DNA of 64,000 nt from Phlyctochytrium arcticum (taxonomy: Eukaryota; Chytridiomycota; Chytridiomycetes; Chytridiales; Chytridiaceae), in NCBI GenBank assembly GCA_025602905.1, contig JAHLKI010000027.1, forward strand, positions 186,001 through 250,000, read 5' to 3'. The translations under genes and the position numbers were made by a program. Under the pieces are notes generated by a model. The model saw nothing but the letters and a program-made list of their open reading frames with translations. It searched no databases and was not told the origin of the DNA. Shown here in pieces: positions 45,601-55,988 of this stretch. Position 1 is the stretch's first letter; every line of letters begins with the position of its first letter.

Positions 45601-48600
45601 CAGTCTTACATCCGAAAACAACAGAATGACGGTGCATTTATTTGTGCAGTTCATCTCTTGATGGATACACTGACCCACTTCCATTCCCCGGATGAACCCT
45701 TTGAACCTAAACTGGACCGCGTCAATATCTTGCTGGACCATATCATTGAGTACATCCGGCTCAAGGAACGCGAGCATCCCAGTGATATCTATTGCTGGAC
45801 AAAACTTTTGGAATCCCAACGGTCTTTCTGCGTCGATCCCGCCATGGATTTATATAAGGGCTTCATTTGTGCTGTAATGGTTGGGATGCGCGTTGCGTGG
45901 ATTGCGTACTTGGTTCGCGACGAGATGCCTGCTATGCCCGCTCGAAAAACCTCGATTTTAGCGGGCCGGATCGGAGGAATTAAGACTTTTGTAGTTCGGA
46001 TTTGGATCGTCCTGTTCTTTGTGGCTGGCGCGCAAATGAATACAGTTAACGCGCAGGATGGTTTTACACGACTCAATATCCTCGTGATTGCGCATCGGCA
46101 TATCGGACATGCTACCTGGTGCAGTAAAAGCAACGGGCTTCTGCTCCGTCTCTTACTCCATTACCTCCACGCCCTTCCCGCCATCAATCCCACAACTCCG
46201 ACCCCGGCGGACCTTCAAAAACAATTCGAAATGTTTCAATGCTACTACTGCCTCTACGGCACCAAAGTCGACTCTGAAGTAATTGACCATGCGTCGGTCA
46301 CGCTACCCTTTGAAAAGGACGCGGCAGCCGAGATTATGCGCGCAGTAGCTCCCCATGTTTTGGCCAAACTAGATGCGAAAAAAGGGGTTAGAGGGGTTGC
46401 ACCCGAGATCAAGGCATGTGTCGACAAGATTGGCGAGATCTATGCTGAGCCGCCGTGGGAGATGGCGGATGTGCACCGAAATCGGGAGATTATGAACCGG
46501 ATGTTTGAGATGCCCGTAGACCCACTATCCATCGCACCTCGTCGAAGGGGTACCAGTGGAGGTGGACATGCTACTCCACCCTTAACCCCTATTCCCAACC
46601 CGTCATTAACGCCATCCCCCTCCTCCATCTCACCCATATGTTTTGACATTTACTACCTCCAAGCAAAGCTCCACTACGCAACCTACCAGCTCCGCGTCGG
46701 ATCGCCGTTAGCCAACAACTACTTTGATAAAGCGATTGAATCCCTTCAATCTACTATCACCCAATTCCAATTTGATCTTTGCCTATCCCCTGAGCGATTT
46801 GATTCATGGTTGTCCCTCGGCCAGTGCTTTTCCGCGTTGGTGAGCGAGCATTTAGGGCATAATGCTGTCACGATGAGAGAGATGGCGGGCAGTGTGCGCG
46901 TCTGGCAGCAGAGGGCATTTCAAAGTTTTTCGATGGCAGTCAAGTTGGGACGAGAGTTGGGGATGAGCGAGGAGCGGATGCTTGTCGTATGGAGTGAATT
47001 GGGATATCTTTGTTATGCGATTGCGGCTAAACCGATGAATGGGGTTGCGGGTCAATCTTTCCATTCACGTGCACTCAAGATTTGGCAGGAGCGTGCTCGA
47101 CAATCCCGGTCCGAGGCGGACTCAAGTATCAATGATGGAATGTTGGCCGACCCTCCCTCACCCGATTCTTCCCATCCCAACATTCCGATCCTCCCTATAT
47201 ATGCCCTCGCCTCCTACAGTTTCAAAAAGGCCGCCTTACTAGATCCAACCGATTGGCGGTACCCCTACATGCTAGCCTCTACCGCCATCAAACTCTCTCG
47301 ACCCCACTCAATCATCATAAATCATTTTCGAACCAGCATAGCCCTCGTACCCGACGACTCAGGAATCAAGGAACAGGAAAAGATTTTGGATCCTGTCATC
47401 AAGTTTTTGGGGTACTTGGCGAAAAATTTGGTGGATGGACGGATTGAGGAACGGGAGGTGCGAGGGGCTTTGCAAGGGGTTAAAGATTCGACTGGGGTTA
47501 TTTCGTTCAGTGAGACGAATGGTTTCGAGGGGAATGATACGAATGCGAACGCGTCAGGTGATGAGGGGGTTGTCAAGAGCGAACGGGACGCAGCAATTGA
47601 TCTGATTCGCGATATGCTCGAACGGATAAAAACTATTGACCGGAAACGATGGCAGCATAAGCATCGATTTAGGGTAATGTCCCACCCAGCCGCTTCTCTA
47701 TTGCCTTTCACCTTGCTAAGAGTGATGTTTTTTCTCCCACAAATAGCTGGCCTGGTTAGAATACCATGCCGCCCATTCGCCCCAAACCGCCAAAACAACT
47801 CTCTCAACCCTAGTACGCATCGAGGACAAAACCAAGACCATGATACATTTCTGGAAACCCGAATTCGAGCGCCCCGCCAAACATTTCTTGTACGCGCACA
47901 AATATACCATGTTTATGATTCTGTTGCTCAAGGAAACAGAGGATGTGGAGGGGTTACGACGGGTTTGTCGAAAGATTCGGAAGGCAGAGGATGTCCTACT
48001 GTGGCCAGACCGGGTTTGGCGGTATGCGTACAACTGTACCTATGAGGTATGTTGTTAACGAGAGAGTGCTGTTCCCCATGTACTCACTGCATTTTTGCGA
48101 CCGTTTTAGGTACTTGCCAAATCAATACAAGGACTGCACCGAACCCCACTGTCGGGAACCATGACCAAAACCGAATTTGACGAGCGGGCTCCCGAGATTG
48201 AGACCCGCATGTTTGCCACCCAAGATCCGAAACCCCCGCTCCTATCGGCCATGCTTTGTGCATTCGACCTCAAGAAATTGGATGAGGAGTTTATGGATGA
48301 GGAGGATTTGAATTTGCTGTTGGTTGAATTGTATAGTCTGTTGTTTGTGGAGTTTGGCGGGGTTGGAACAGGAAAGGGTGAGGTTGGGCGAGCCGAGGGT
48401 GAGATGTCCAAGGTTGTCTTTACGGCCAGTCAGGCTTCGGTCGGAAATGAGGGAGGAAATATCAATGGGTTGGGCGACTCGTCTCACGAATCTGTATCCT
48501 CGACAACTGTGATGGCAGCCTCAGCATCGACAACTACCAATGTATCATCCGCTGAACGCGTCAAGTTTACCCATGTTTTACAACGTGTCCTCTACGTTTG

Positions 48601-49137
48601 CAAGAATCCTCCTCATGTAAGTTTTTCTTGCAGTGCTGGCTGCATTCGGCACTCTATGATCTTTTGTGTTTGACCGTGCGGTTTTTTTCGTTATGACAGG
48701 TCAAACAGGATGTAGCCCCTCAAGAAGAACCAGCGGCGGCACCCACCGATTTGAACGGCCGGGATATAGATAGTGGAGGCAAGGATCCCGCTGCAATGGA
48801 GACCGATAAAGCCGTTGTTTCACTCACGAGTGAGGTGGATGATCACCTTATACTTGTTGGTGGCGTCTCAGACCAAAACGAGTCGGTGGAAGATTTGCAA
48901 GTGAATAGGGACGCGGATGGTCTGACGAACGGTTTCCATCCGGAAGCGAGCGCAGCAGCCGTGGATGACACGGAGCTTGGCGATAGCTCCCAAGTTGACA
49001 GCTCCCAGATTGAGGAAGACAGACAACATGAAGCAGGTGGAGGGGTTGTAGACGCGATAACTGTGGATGTGGACCAGACGGCGCCATCGGACGTGGCGGA
49101 CGACGAGATGAAAATAGATAGTTCTAGTAATATTTGA
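42645..49137 (+). CDS. HIR3: HIR-complex subunit Hir3 / CABIN1 homologue
   Basis: Twelve exons: 42645-42647 (ATG only), 42708-42773, 42840-42965, 43022-43138, 43207-43368, 43423-43562, 43615-43730, 43795-43894, 43953-47673, 47747-48046, 48110-48616 and 48700-49137, about 1931 aa with every junction GT-AG and in phase. The protein starts MIRFTVLN, like CABIN1 (MIRI-LN). It then has TPR-like repeats: ALDTYNRALVLLKVNKQDDA, HALRYVVHKNYAGILEEEGD, DVALWCKIGSISARLQRWGR and ALYEVGEFSLCMRYIKRALK. A basic, acidic-patch region with KRKHVN follows, then a very long helical-repeat body with FWRRIHGLDGD, YYLQAKLHYATYQLRVGSPL and WLEYHAAHSP. Hir3/CABIN1 scaffolds the HIRA complex that deposits H3-H4 outside replication and silences histone genes. 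The C-terminal about 150 residues are acidic and low complexity. A piece of this last exon is duplicated at 52.4-52.6 kb. The single-codon first exon is unusual but fits the family start. Confidence 0.92.
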
Positions 49138-49551
49138 CCGTGTACAGCATCGCAACAGACTTGGAAATCCAAAATTTCGGGGACGCCTTAATCCACCCGT
49201 GATCGTATACCCTGCTCGGGTTCCCCTCTTACAAACATATTGCACATGCGAGCAGTTTTAAAATACATGGGCACTGATGCCGAGTTGAAAGGTCAGAGAT
49301 TGTTTGAACAGGCTGCTGGTTTAATGCGCGCTGTGCAGCAGCCTACATCGGCATTTCTGGATATGTGGGAACAACCTCCTTGGCCCTGGACTGACTTGCA
49401 CCACCCGCTACTATCCGCATCAAAGTGCGCATTCTGAAGGTCCAAGTGGAAACTCTCCTCCCGAGCCGTCGCTCGATCTACCCACCTACCCCCCATCATT
49501 ACTGACTTCCAGACACCAACATAATCTGGCCAGAAACCGTAGCTAGCTAGC
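49138..49551. other. Convergent intergenic region HIR3 / PIG-A
   Basis: It holds the two 3' ends. No gene was seen. This stretch is absent from the duplicated block at 52.4-53.5 kb. Confidence 0.4.
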
Positions 49552-51572
49552 CTAGGGATGGGGCTCGTGCGCAGAACCGGCGTCGAAGGATTTGGATGAG
49601 ACGGACAGTCTGTTTGCACAATGGAATCGGTTGTATTTTGTAGCAGTGTATTCCTCGGTGCACGCCCTAAGGAACGCCGCATGCCGGAACGTCTTAGCAA
49701 CATCAATACTCGTCCGTGGAACCCACCATTCCAAAAACTGCCAGAAAAGGTAGTCTACAGCTACTATCATGACGGCGATCACACCGGCGAATACCCCACA
49801 ATCGTAAAACCTGTATGTGAAATCGCGTTAGGTTGCATGTCGCAATATTCATGTGACTAAAAAACAAACCTTTGAAATCGCTCTATGAGGGGGATAGGTG
49901 GCTCGTGGATGATGGTATCGTATACCTGGATGTGTGGTTACTTTAGTTTCCTTGTCCGAAATAGAATGGGACGACTTTGATGGACGTACCAATTCCGTAC
50001 GCTCAGCCACATCCGTCCAGTTATACATGTTCTTGACACGTTGGTGAAAGACGTCTGCATCAGGTGGATTCGTTACAACTATTTGAATGGCTCTTTCCAA
50101 AGACCGAAATATCTCTGGTGATTATCGTCAATATAAGGAATGCGGTTGTACGTGAGAAAGTAAGATGAGGAACAAACCATCGCCAATGGGCTCTGTAAAA
50201 ATCATCATATCTTCGGGCAAAACTTCAGGAACTCCTCCTACTTTGGTGGACACAACAAGGAGGCTGTGTGCATAAGTATCAGTACAATGAGCGTCTTGAA
50301 ACCGACCGTGATTTATTACCCGCAACTCGCTGCCTCGACGATAGCAATGCAGAACGCTTCCGTCAATGATGTATTTAGGAATATATTCCCTTGAACCAAG
50401 ACCTTTGGAAAATGAGCCAGATTAGTCAAATTTTATGAGGAGAAAAATGGCGGCGAAAGTCGTACGTCGCGGACATGGGCATGATTGACTGGGCCAAGTA
50501 AACGGACTCGACCGTGTAATCCGTGCTTATCTTGCATTTCTTCCAAATCGGTACGTTTTGGTCCATCGCCCGCTAAAGGCAGAAGAGTCAACAAGGGACG
50601 CCAAAGCGACCAGAGCCCTTATGCTTACCGATGAGAAAATCCGTATTAGAATATGCCTCGCATATGCGCGGTATCACCTGAACCATCAAGTCGACTCCCT
50701 TACGATAGACCAGCCGACTAGCAATGACGATCGTGACTGAATTCACAGTCTTGAGTAAGTTGGGCAATCGAAAGCAGCAATTATGTTATCTACTTCGGTC
50801 TTTGGATCGCGCGGTGACATCCGGGGTGAAGTCGGCGGCAACGACCGCATTCGGAATGACTGATACGTGGTCTGGCTCTATTGATGCACGCAGTACGGTG
50901 TTCTCTTTACTGTATACGTGTACCATCGACAAACTTCATCAGGCTTCTGGTGACTGGTTGTTGTGTATGAGAGTACCTACCTCGTATGGGATACGCAAAT
51001 GACATGACTGACATCCGAGAGGGTAAATTTGAGTAATTTGTTGGTCAAGATACTGCTCGCGTCCTCGAATCCAAACAGGGAATGGTCCGTGAAGCAAGCT
51101 GGCAGGCCCATGGTTCGTGCATGCAGTATCGACTCGTGGCACATGGAGGAAAACGCCTGATTCAACGAGCAGGCAGATGATGAGAGTTGGATTCGGGAAC
51201 ACAGAAAGAATAACAAATACCCCGTGCCCGTGAACGACGTCGATGCATTCTCGAATCAGAATATATCGGAGTAGTGGGAAAAACGAATATATTGTTGGCA
51301 AAGAGACTTGATCAAATACTAGCCAGTGCGGGAGATGATACACTTTGACGCCGGAAGTGAGGTATCGTACACCCACGCGCTTGCCGTAATTGTGAGTTAC
51401 GATCACCACCTGGATGTCAAATGCTGGTCAGAGAAAGGCTCAAACTGGTACCTTTGCAACAGGATCTGCATGCATGCTTTACCCTATGTCCTCGCAGTAT
51501 CAATCGTTGGGAAAGGTGGTATATGTGCGCTTCCACACCACCCATGTTGGGGTAGAAAAAGTCTGACACCAT
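49552..51572 (-). CDS. PIGA: PIG-A/Gpi3, GPI-GlcNAc transferase catalytic subunit
   Basis: Eleven exons: 51483-51572, 51221-51409, 50981-51156, 50794-50909, 50629-50736, 50466-50572, 50320-50402, 50178-50263, 49990-50114, 49870-49925 and 49552-49810, about 464 aa with all phases consistent. It starts at the conserved [14 protein letters not shown], then [93 protein letters not shown] and the GT4 donor-binding [15 protein letters not shown] with its E-x7-E pattern. A single membrane anchor ([20 protein letters not shown]) lies near the C-terminus. The enzyme transfers GlcNAc from UDP-GlcNAc to phosphatidylinositol on the cytosolic ER face, the first step of GPI-anchor synthesis. The length is usual. 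A few residues may precede this ATG in an unseen exon. A decayed copy lies at 52.6-53.5 kb. Confidence 0.95.
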
Positions 51573-51850
51573 GCTAAATGAGCGGAATAGACTTGGTCAG
51601 TATGCATATCAGGAGGTATCTGGACTGCTGCTTTACCATATATTGACCATGGTCCGTGTAGAAAGTGTCTGATCTATGGAAGATTGCACGGTCCAAAATA
51701 GGGTCCAAAATCTTTGAACGTTGTTTGTCATAACGTGGCTGGGGAGGAGAGGCTGGATCTTTCCCAGGACCTTTCCCTGCATCCTTTCCCATCCCTCGGT
51801 CGATTCCCTCCTACTTCATAACCTACTTTACTGCAAAAGAAACAAGCAGA
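51573..51850. promoter_or_regulatory. Divergent promoter region PIG-A / small membrane protein
   Basis: A 278-bp gap lies between head-to-head starts. Its PIG-A side is duplicated at about 53380-53500. Confidence 0.5.
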
Positions 51851-52333
51851 ATGCCAGAAACGACTTTTCGCTTCCTAGTAAACTTTTTACCGGATGACGG
51901 CTACAACTTGAAGTTGGACACACACGAACACTGTCTGGGAACTATCAAGATGAAAGTCCTCAAGCACTTACGGGACGCCTCTTCCGGCCCCCTCCCCTCC
52001 CCTAAACATCTGATTCTTCGGAATCATTTTACAAAGAAAGTTATCACGCAGGAACAGCTCATGTCAGCTACAATCGCCGAGGTCTGTGGCACTGACCGCA
52101 TTTTCGAGGTTGAGCGAGATAGGACAAGCACTGTGCTTGCTGCGTGCTGTACTCCGCCAGCTCAGCTGCTATTGATAGCGGTACTATCCGCTGGCCTTCT
52201 CCTCCTCCGCTGGTCCATCGCCGGGACGTGGTCAGAAGCGTTCAAACTTTGGGCGAGAGATATGATCTCTGCTGCAATCAGCGCGTTGATATTCTTCATT
52301 GTGCAAAGGTTCTTTAACAATTCAGACAGTTAG
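51851..52333 (+). CDS. Small two-TM protein, possibly ubiquitin-like N-terminus (unrecognised family)
   Basis: A single-exon frame of 160 aa. Residues 1-90 form a soluble region with a beta-rich start (FRFLVNFLPDDGYNLKL) and a helix/loop pattern (IKMKVLKHLRDA, then LILRNHFTKKVITQEQLM) that could be a ubiquitin-like fold. That is only a guess from pattern. Two hydrophobic segments follow: about 103-121 (PAQLLLIAVLSAGLLLLRW) and about 134-153 (MISAAISALIFFIVQRFF). A diverged homologue of the second half occurs at 54935-55351, with the same LILR-x-F-T-K and EQL motifs and two TM segments. I do not recognise the family. Conservation of the pair suggests a real gene. It is divergent from PIG-A with a short shared promoter. 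Confidence 0.65.
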   Translation: MPETTFRFLVNFLPDDGYNLKLDTHEHCLGTIKMKVLKHLRDASSGPLPSPKHLILRNHFTKKVITQEQLMSATIAEVCGTDRIFEVERDRTSTVLAACCTPPAQLLLIAVLSAGLLLLRWSIAGTWSEAFKLWARDMISAAISALIFFIVQRFFNNSDS

Positions 52334-52359
52334 CAAGCTGTGGAATGGATATCGAGGGA

Positions 52360-52590
52360 AAATTTGCAATTGAGTAGAGATGTGATTGAGTTGACGAACA
52401 GTTTCCATCAGGAAGCGAGCGCAGTGGCAATGTATGAGACAAAGCTCGCGATAGTTCCCAGATTGACGGATCCACGGAAATCAAGTAGATGGAAGGATTG
52501 CAGACGCGCTCACCCTGGTCATGGACCAGACGGTTACAATGGAAGTGGTGAACGGCGAGCTGAAAGTAGATAGTTCTAGTAGCATTTGAC
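52360..52590 (+). pseudogene. Duplicated fragment of the HIR3 last exon
   Basis: Matches the end of HIR3 (48890-49137): TTTCCATCAGGAAGCGAGCG corresponds to TTTCCATCCGGAAGCGAGCG, and the end AGTTCTAGTAGCATTTGACC corresponds to AGTTCTAGTAATATTTGACC. It lies in the same orientation relative to the PIG-A copy that follows. Confidence 0.85.
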
Positions 52591-52599
52591 CGTAGAGAT

Positions 52600-53510
52600 G
52601 GAGATTTTTAGCAGACCCGGCGTCGAATGATTTGAATGGGACGGACAGTTTGTTTTGCATAATGAATCGGTTGTATTTTGTAGCAGTGTATTTCTCGGTG
52701 TACGTCCCAAGGAACGTTGCATGCCGGAACTTCTTGGTTACATCGATACGCGTCCTTGAAACCCACCATTCCAAAAACTGTCGCAAAAGGTGTCTACAGA
52801 TACTATCATGACGGGCAGTTACACCAGCAAATACCGACAATCTTGAACCTGTTTGTAAAATCGTGTTAGCTTGAATGTTCATGTGACTAAAAAACAAACC
52901 TGTGAAATCGCTCTATGGGCAATCTGTTGGCCAATATACTGCTCGCATTCTCAAATGCAAACAGAGAATGATCCGTGAAGCAAGCTGGCAGGTCCATGGT
53001 TCGTGCATGCAGTATCGACTCGGGGCACATGGAGGAGAATGCCGATGAAGAGAGCCGAATTTTGCGAGCAAAGAACACAATGAATAACTATACACCGTTC
53101 CCGTGAATGACATCGATGCATTCTCGAATCAGAATGTACCGATGGATTATTGGTAGAGAGACTTGATCAAGCACTAACCGGTGCGGCAGATGATAGATTC
53201 TAACGCCGGAGGTGAAGTCTTGTACACGATCACCAGCTGGATGTCAGATGCCAGTCAGAGAAAGACCCAAGTTGGTACCTTTGCAACGACATCTGCATAC
53301 CCTATGTCCTCGCAGTATCAATCGTTCGGAAAGGTGGTATAGGTGGGCTTCCAAGAAGTCGGGCACCATGCTGAATAAGCGAATAGACTTGGTCAGTATG
53401 CATACCAGGAGGTATCTGGAATGCTGCTTTACCATATATTGACCATGATCCTTGTAGAACTTGTATGATCTATGATTTTGTGGAAGACTGAATTGCAAGG
53501 TCCAAAACGC
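52600..53510 (-). pseudogene. Decayed tandem copy of PIG-A
   Basis: Segments match exon 11 (52605-52850), a piece of exon 10 (about 52900-52918), then jump straight to exon 3 (from about 52919), part of exon 2, and exon 1 with upstream DNA to about 53500. Exons 4 to 9 are missing. In exon 1 the FFYPNMGGV region is lost while [15 protein letters not shown] remains. Frames are broken throughout, so it cannot make the enzyme. Confidence 0.88.
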
Positions 53511-53639
53511 AAAACCGTGTGCCAATTTGCCAAAGGATTAGTGGCGTAGCCACCAACCGGTCCTTGCGAGAATCGCGTCGGTCGGCCACTCCCGTCCAGA
53601 CGTGTCAATACGGATGCCATCTGGGATGCCATCTACACA

Positions 53640-54934
53640 GTAAAGCCAATGACTTCGGAGCGTCTCCATAAGGCTGAAGAGCAATGGAAGGCAGGGAAAA
53701 AGGTGGACGACTTGGATGTTCATATGCTGCTCAGCGAGTTGACATCTTACGGCCACCAACACTCGTTGTCTGAAATCGACTTGCTGGCTTTATGGGCTGC
53801 CGAATATTTGGTTCATGATCAACCCCAATGACTTAACCAATCCCGTCAACATCCGCTTATCATTGCACCGGTCCTACGACTCTCAAGGAGCCAAAGAGAA
53901 AATTGCTGAGTTCTCCCGGAGTATCCATTTCTTACATTACGTTGTCCAGGACCCGGTCAGCTCTGCTATTTTTTTCAAACGTGAGATAGATCTCTTTTTC
54001 AAACACTACGTCCGCCTCGGAGAACAGAGTATCTTTGGAAAAGTCTCGGCATACCACGGTCTTGTTGAGACAAATGAGCGCGGGGCTCTTCATCTCCACG
54101 GAATGATATGGCTGCATGTCAACGATCGTCTTCCGGATCTTCACAAAGACGTGCTCATTCCCGAAAACACTGCCTTTCGAGACGAGGTCCTGGCCTGGGT
54201 GCAAGACGTATTCCGCGAGGTTTGTCACATTTTCTTTCACTTGAATATGGATATATCGTTGATTTTTCTTTTACAGCATACTGACTCCACCATCGACCAC
54301 TTTCGAACACAAGGCTTGGGACGATATCCACGACCTCATGTCTTCTCCTAACTGGCTTGAAGACAATTTTTCCGACCTTGCTAATTCACAGGCGCTGTGC
54401 AGCCAACATCATTCTTGCATGGCGAACTGCGTCGTTGAAAGCTGTCCTGACTGATGCCTCCCCTTCCTCCAACCCCAAACCCAACTGCCGATTCCGCTTC
54501 CCCCAATCCCTACATGACACTACCCACTTTGATGGAAATGGCGACCTTCGCATGAAGCGCGATAATGGCTTCATCAACCGGTACAACGCTACTATGGCAA
54601 TTGGACTTCGACACAATCACGACATTTCGTTTATGAACTCCACCTCCCAATGCCTGTCTATGATCTATTATTGTACAAACTATGCCACCAAGCTCCAAAC
54701 CCCTATGTACAAACGTTGGCACAAAAAGTTTACGATAGTACTGCTGCCCCTACAACAGACACCTCCAACGACCCCCCAACAGAAACTCCTCTTAATCCCG
54801 TGCACTCGTCATCAAGGCAATTCTTCATGAGGTGGTCTAACAAAATCTTCACAGACACCGAAAAATCCGCCGTCGAGGTTTGCTATACACTGCTCGGCCG
54901 AGTTGGAGTTCGCTTCAACACATTCGTGGGAAAA
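53640..54934 (+). pseudogene. Helitron Rep (HUH) protein fragment
   Basis: Three frames together give the Helitron N-terminal and Rep domain: MINPNDLTNPVNIRLSLH, then QDPVSSAIFFKREIDLFFKH, FGKVSAYHGLVETNERGALH with the HUH-type metal pair in LHLHGMIWL, then CRFRFPQSL, MKRDNGFINRYNATM, LRHNHDISFM and MIYYCTNYATK, and TEKSAVEVCYTLLG. Helitrons use this domain to nick and rolling-circle replicate their DNA. The tyrosine region is partly preserved (YYCTNYATK), but the helicase half is entirely absent. A GT-AG intron-like gap is at about 54220-54276. The right end runs in frame into a two-TM protein sequence. Confidence 0.85.
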
Positions 54935-55351
54935 TGTGTACCTAGACACGATTTACAACAGGATGAAAACTTTGATGACCTGATCCTTCGAAGTAATTTT
55001 ACCAAGCAAGAAATTACGGAAGAGCAGTTGGTAGGGAGCACTCTCCCGACTTCCGCATCGACGTGGAAGCAGGTAAAAGAACATCGTTTTAGCTTACTGT
55101 ACCATATTGCTTATACCCAGTCACCAGACACCTCGGCGGGACTGACTGCCTCCCTCGAAACCAACAAACTGTTGGTATCGCTGCTTGCTCTGTCCGGATT
55201 TTCCTTCATACTATTTCTGGTCCAGTGGACCATTACGGAAACCGCAATCATGGCCCTCAAGACTTCTGTAGCAACCCTGATTGGCGGAGTGGTCAGTGCT
55301 TTGTTTGTGAGCACTATGAATGGATTCACCCAAAGAAATCTCCTACCATAG
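54935..55351 (+). CDS. Second two-TM protein copy, fused in frame behind the Helitron fragment
   Basis: The frame open from 54650 to 55351 passes from Helitron sequence (SAVEVCYTLLG) into sequence homologous to the second half of the gene at 51851: DDLILRSNFTKQEITEEQL against HLILRNHFTKKVITQEQL, then two hydrophobic segments (LLVSLLALSGFSFILFLV; ALKTSVATLIGGVVSALFV). The part 55072-55122 has good splice signals (CAG-GTAAAA ... CCCAG) and a length divisible by three, so it may be an intron. Its divergence from the first copy is much greater than that of the neighbouring PIG-A copy. Whether the chimera is transcribed is unknown. Confidence 0.5.
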   Translation, partial: CVPRHDLQQDENFDDLILRSNFTKQEITEEQLVGSTLPTSASTWKQVKEHRFSLLYHIAYTQSPDTSAGLTASLETNKLLVSLLALSGFSFILFLVQWTITETAIMALKTSVATLIGGVVSALFVSTMNGFTQRNLLP

Positions 55352-55988
55352 TTCCTTGATGTCCTATACACAGTATGCCTGCTCCCAGTGCTCCGCTCCG
55401 GTCCCCTCCCGCCCGTGACTTCATTGGATTTTGCCGGATTTTGTGAATTAAATAAATTAAGAATCGCTGTATGCTGCAGTATGCATCAGTGATTGCATAA
55501 CATAATCAACCGGCTGAACTTGATCCGCCTTAGGTTTATTGAGAATCATGAAGAGGTGATCTCTACAGTACATCCACGTTCGCTATTCGATGAGATCCAG
55601 ATTCTCCAGTGTCATACGTAGAGTCGGGGTTCAGTATCCGATCTAGTGTAAGGAAAAGGAAACTTTGGAAGTATAGTTTATATAACAAGGCTAGCAGGGA
55701 CAGGATTCGATAGACTTAAGTAGGTAACTTTGTTCGGTGTAGAGTACAGTATGTCTATCATTCACAGTACGACAGTATGTCTATCATTTTCATCAGCGGT
55801 TCTCCTCCCCGAAGCCGTTGAATTATCACTTTGAATTAAACGCGCCAGTCACGGCCAGTGACATTCTGCACAGTCTCAAATTCAAAATATTGCTCCAGCC
55901 CAGAGCCGAATGGCGTACGGTGAATCAAATTTCTCCCCACGGCACACTGTATAACGACTTTTTCTACCTCTAATACATTGGTCTCGTG
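55352..55988. other. Intergenic region upstream of the TBC gene
   Basis: AT-rich, with a direct repeat of the string GTATGTCTATCATT near 55749 and 55775. No gene was seen. Confidence 0.4.
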
